From positions 1 to 24,652 of the IMG/VR virus record IMGVR_UViG_3300013126_003298: a stretch of DNA of 24,652 nt. One strand, 5' to 3'. The DNA comes from a virus. Every line of letters starts with the position of its first letter. Positions within the stretch are counted from its first letter, which is position 1. Positions 22,760-24,652 of the stretch are shown piece by piece. The notes beneath the pieces are model-generated. The model saw only the letters and a list, made by a program, of their open reading frames with translations, did no database searches and was not told where the DNA came from. A program made the position numbers and the translations under genes.

Positions 22760-23649
22760 TGGCAGATAAAAACTTTTCAAAAATAGTTAAGCAGGATGAA
22801 TCCAAAATGTTGGAGATATCCTTATTAGATGTCGATACCATTATCGCAAAATATATGGAACAACATCTAATACCTGAAGTTGAAGCCAATGGTAATAAGA
22901 TTAAAATTCCTTTATTATATGGTAATGCTGAGAGATGGAAATCTGCTCAAAGAGATGGGTATATAAAAGATAAATTAGGAAAGATTCAATTACCAATTAT
23001 AATGTTTAAGAGAAATTCCATTGAGACAAATGATTCAATGAGATTTCTAAAAGACAGAAATGTAACATATCCAACTGTAAAAAAGTATTCACAGAAACAT
23101 GCATACGATAGATTCTCACTATTAAACCCTGATTTCAAAAGAAGGTTTGAAGCGTATGATGTAAGAATGCCTAATTATGTTACCCTAACTTATGAAGTAA
23201 TATTTTGGACTGGATACACCGAACACAATAATAAAATAATAGAGCAATTTCAATATGCAGATGGATCATATTGGGGAGAAGATGATAAATATAAATTTAG
23301 AGTAGTTGTTGGAAATTTTGATAATCAACAAGATGTAGGAGCAGGTTCAGAAAGAATAATAAGAACAACTTGTACTTTGACAGTTAATGCATACTTATTA
23401 CCTAAGAGATTTGATAATCAACCTACAACTCAAAAAGGATTTAGTATTAGAAAAGTTATCGTTACGAATGAAGTTGTTTTGCAAAATGGAGAAGGTTATG
23501 ATTTAAATGGAAGATTAACCACTTCGTTAGAAAAACCATTGGAGAAATTTGGTAGCCAATTATTAGGCGATAAAATAGAAACCGAATCAGAAGATGTATT
23601 CGGAACTCCTTTACAAACCGAAGATGGTAATGAATTAATAGCAGAATAA
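22759..23649 (+). CDS. 15: Tail completion / sheath stabiliser protein (T4 gp15-like)
   Basis: A 296-residue protein (T4 gp15 is 272). IKIPLLYGNAERWKSAQRDG (48-67) and KIQLPIIMFKRNSIE (75-89) match the conserved N-terminal part of gp15-type proteins. NYVTLTYEVIFWTGYTEHNN and a later VVGNFDNQQDVGAGSERIIR stretch correspond to the central beta part. The C-terminal ~50 residues are acidic and variable. gp15 caps the tail tube and binds the neck in T4. The order gp13-gp14-gp15 is the same as in T4, but the block is downstream of the capsid gene rather than before the terminase. Confidence 0.7.
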   Translation: MADKNFSKIVKQDESKMLEISLLDVDTIIAKYMEQHLIPEVEANGNKIKIPLLYGNAERWKSAQRDGYIKDKLGKIQLPIIMFKRNSIETNDSMRFLKDRNVTYPTVKKYSQKHAYDRFSLLNPDFKRRFEAYDVRMPNYVTLTYEVIFWTGYTEHNNKIIEQFQYADGSYWGEDDKYKFRVVVGNFDNQQDVGAGSERIIRTTCTLTVNAYLLPKRFDNQPTTQKGFSIRKVIVTNEVVLQNGEGYDLNGRLTTSLEKPLEKFGSQLLGDKIETESEDVFGTPLQTEDGNELIAE

Positions 23650-23650
23650 A

Positions 23651-24529
23651 ATGCCAAAAATATCAGCGTTAGGCACTATCTCTCAACTGACTACAAGTAG
23701 TATTTTACCAGTAGTAGATGATAATCAAACTCAAAAGGTTACTTTACAGAGAGTAATTGAATTTGTTAGTGCGAGTATAGATGTAACTTTCGCAACTGAA
23801 ATAGAATTATTACAAAGTGCATCTTCTATTACATCATCTTTAAATGCGTTTGCTAGTTCATCAATTTTATCAATAGCTAGTAAATTATCAACTTCATCTT
23901 TCGAAGCATATACGGCATCAGTTTCTGTAGCTAATGTAGATACATCTTCTTTATTATCGACATCATCATTTAATACTTTCACTTCATCGTATAAATCAGA
24001 TAGTGCAAGTTTTGATAGTAGAGTTGATAGTTTAGAATTAATTAATGTAGCACCTTTTCTAAGTAGTTCTACATTTAATACATTTACATCTTCATATACA
24101 ACTCATAGTTCTTCTATTGATAATAGATTAGATATATTAGAAGGAATTAATGTAACTCCTTTTTTATCATCATCTACTTTTAATTCATATACATCTTCAA
24201 ATGAAAATACTAATTCAACTCAAAATAGCAGATTAACTTCATTGGAAAATAATAGTGGAAGTTATTTATTAAAATCTGAAACTGGAAGTTTTATTACTTC
24301 ATTACCAAATAATTTAATAAGTGGTAGTTCTCAGGTATTAAATAGTAGTAACGTAATATCATCATCTGCACAGATTTCTGCATCAGGTTTTGTAAGTTCA
24401 TCAAATGTATCAACAATTCAAACTATAACATCCGCATCATACGCAGCAATAACTCCGGTGAGTGGAACATTATATAATAATAGGATAAGATATGCCAGTT
24501 TTAGGAAATGCAAGTTCTTTAAGGTTTAA
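23651..24529 (+). CDS. Ser/Thr-rich repeat tail-fibre-type protein
   Basis: A 292-residue protein with very high Ser content and no Cys until the last few residues. After an N-terminal segment (MPKISALGTISQLTTSSILP) it has three 35-residue repeats beginning at residues 101, 136 and 171, each with LS-[ST]-[ST]-[ST]-FN-[TS]-[FY]-TSS followed by a (D/N)-x-R-x-x-x-LE heptad-like stretch. Such repeats form trimeric fibres or whiskers in phage adhesins. The N-terminal segment resembles one I have seen in marine phage structural proteins. It overlaps the next gene by 38 bases in another frame, and its last ~15 residues are the part forced by the overlap. It could be a neck whisker or a tail fibre. 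Confidence 0.6.
   Translation: MPKISALGTISQLTTSSILPVVDDNQTQKVTLQRVIEFVSASIDVTFATEIELLQSASSITSSLNAFASSSILSIASKLSTSSFEAYTASVSVANVDTSSLLSTSSFNTFTSSYKSDSASFDSRVDSLELINVAPFLSSSTFNTFTSSYTTHSSSIDNRLDILEGINVTPFLSSSTFNSYTSSNENTNSTQNSRLTSLENNSGSYLLKSETGSFITSLPNNLISGSSQVLNSSNVISSSAQISASGFVSSSNVSTIQTITSASYAAITPVSGTLYNNRIRYASFRKCKFFKV
23951..24244 (+). repeat. 35-residue (105-base) tandem repeats in the fibre gene
   Basis: Three in-frame units begin at 23951, 24056 and 24161. The amino-acid motif is well kept (SSTFNTFTSS and variants) while the bases differ, so the repeats are old and kept for their structure. A more distant unit may lie just before, near residues 78-90. Confidence 0.7.
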
Positions 24530-24652
24530 TGGAAATTCTGCCACAAAAGCATTTTTGAATAATAATCAAATATGGCCTGCACAATCACTAATAACTGATG
24601 GATTACAATTATATCTAAATGCCGGTAACACATCATCGTATCCTGGTAGTGG
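24492..24652 (+). CDS. N-terminal part of a LamG-like tail structural protein (partial)
   Basis: An open frame starts with ATG at 24492 (MPVLGNASSLRFNGN) and runs off the window end (53 codons). The sequence DGLQLYLNAGNTSSYPGSG at residues 35-53 is the start of a concanavalin/LamG-like jelly-roll common in large marine phage structural proteins, often reading 'DGL.LYLDAGN..SYPGSG..W.DLSG'. The N-terminal ~30 residues may be an attachment segment. It begins 38 bases inside the preceding fibre gene. The rest of the gene is outside the window, so size and role (baseplate, fibre or carbohydrate-binding decoration) are open. Confidence 0.65.
   Translation, partial: MPVLGNASSLRFNGNSATKAFLNNNQIWPAQSLITDGLQLYLNAGNTSSYPGS

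Noticed and set aside
24440-24529. A frameshift at the end of the fibre gene
   Set aside because: The new frame has its own ATG at 24492 with a sensible N-terminus, so two overlapping genes explain the pattern better than an error.
1-24652. tRNA genes, CRISPR arrays, insertion sequences and attachment sites
   Set aside because: Gaps are too short to hold a tRNA except at 17094-17226, which shows no cloverleaf; no regularly spaced repeats or transposase sequences were seen.

Overview
This window is a piece of a tailed, T4-like (myovirus-type) phage genome. All genes lie on the + strand, are packed end to end or overlap by 1-38 bases, and no gene-free stretch exceeds about 135 bases. The evidence for a T4-like phage is a large terminase (9949-11532), a T4-type portal (12406-14310), a prohead protease (16277-16876), an acidic prohead core scaffold (17227-18303), a gp23-type major capsid protein (18341-19990), and neck/tail-completion proteins of the gp13, gp14 and gp15 kinds (21148-23649). 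The sequence is A+T rich and almost none of the start codons has a Shine-Dalgarno sequence; leaders are A/T rich instead. That pattern, with no other evidence, points to a Bacteroidota (flavobacteria-like) host. This is an inference, because there is no host DNA in the window.

Layout. 1-5507 is an accessory carbohydrate cassette: the tail of one sugar-nucleotide epimerase, a complete second epimerase, three paralogous SGNH-hydrolase-like proteins, a one-domain transketolase/E1-beta-like protein and a fucosyltransferase-like protein. The order epimerase / SGNH / epimerase / SGNH looks like a duplicated two-gene module. 5523-9241 holds accessory enzymes: a 779-residue fusion of a nicotinamide-nucleotide adenylyltransferase-like domain, a middle phage domain and a polynucleotide-ligase-like domain; a 2-oxoglutarate/Fe(II) hydroxylase-like protein; and an Ntn-hydrolase-like protein. 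9279-14310 is the packaging module (zinc-ribbon coiled-coil protein in the small-terminase position, large terminase, two small conserved phage proteins, portal). 14390-19990 is the capsid-assembly module (three helical core-type proteins, protease, a phage-encoded ribosomal protein bS21, scaffold, major capsid protein), closed by a strong intrinsic terminator. 20078-24652 has a methyltransferase, a ferritin/Dps-like protein, neck and tail-completion proteins, a Ser/Thr-rich repeat fibre protein and the start of a LamG-like tail protein.

How it fits together. The central and right parts would build and fill the head and then close the neck. The left cassette probably makes or alters a glycan, either on the virion or on the host surface. 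The bS21 protein lies inside the capsid operon of a phage that does not use Shine-Dalgarno sequences, so it may tune host ribosomes towards phage late mRNA. The 779-residue fusion begins with a peptide resembling T4 capsid-targeting peptides and has L-x-E sites, the T4 prohead-protease type, at its domain borders. It is a candidate internal head protein delivered with the DNA. A nine-base motif, ATATTTATA, recurs in six of the intergenic gaps and is the best candidate for a phage-specific expression signal.
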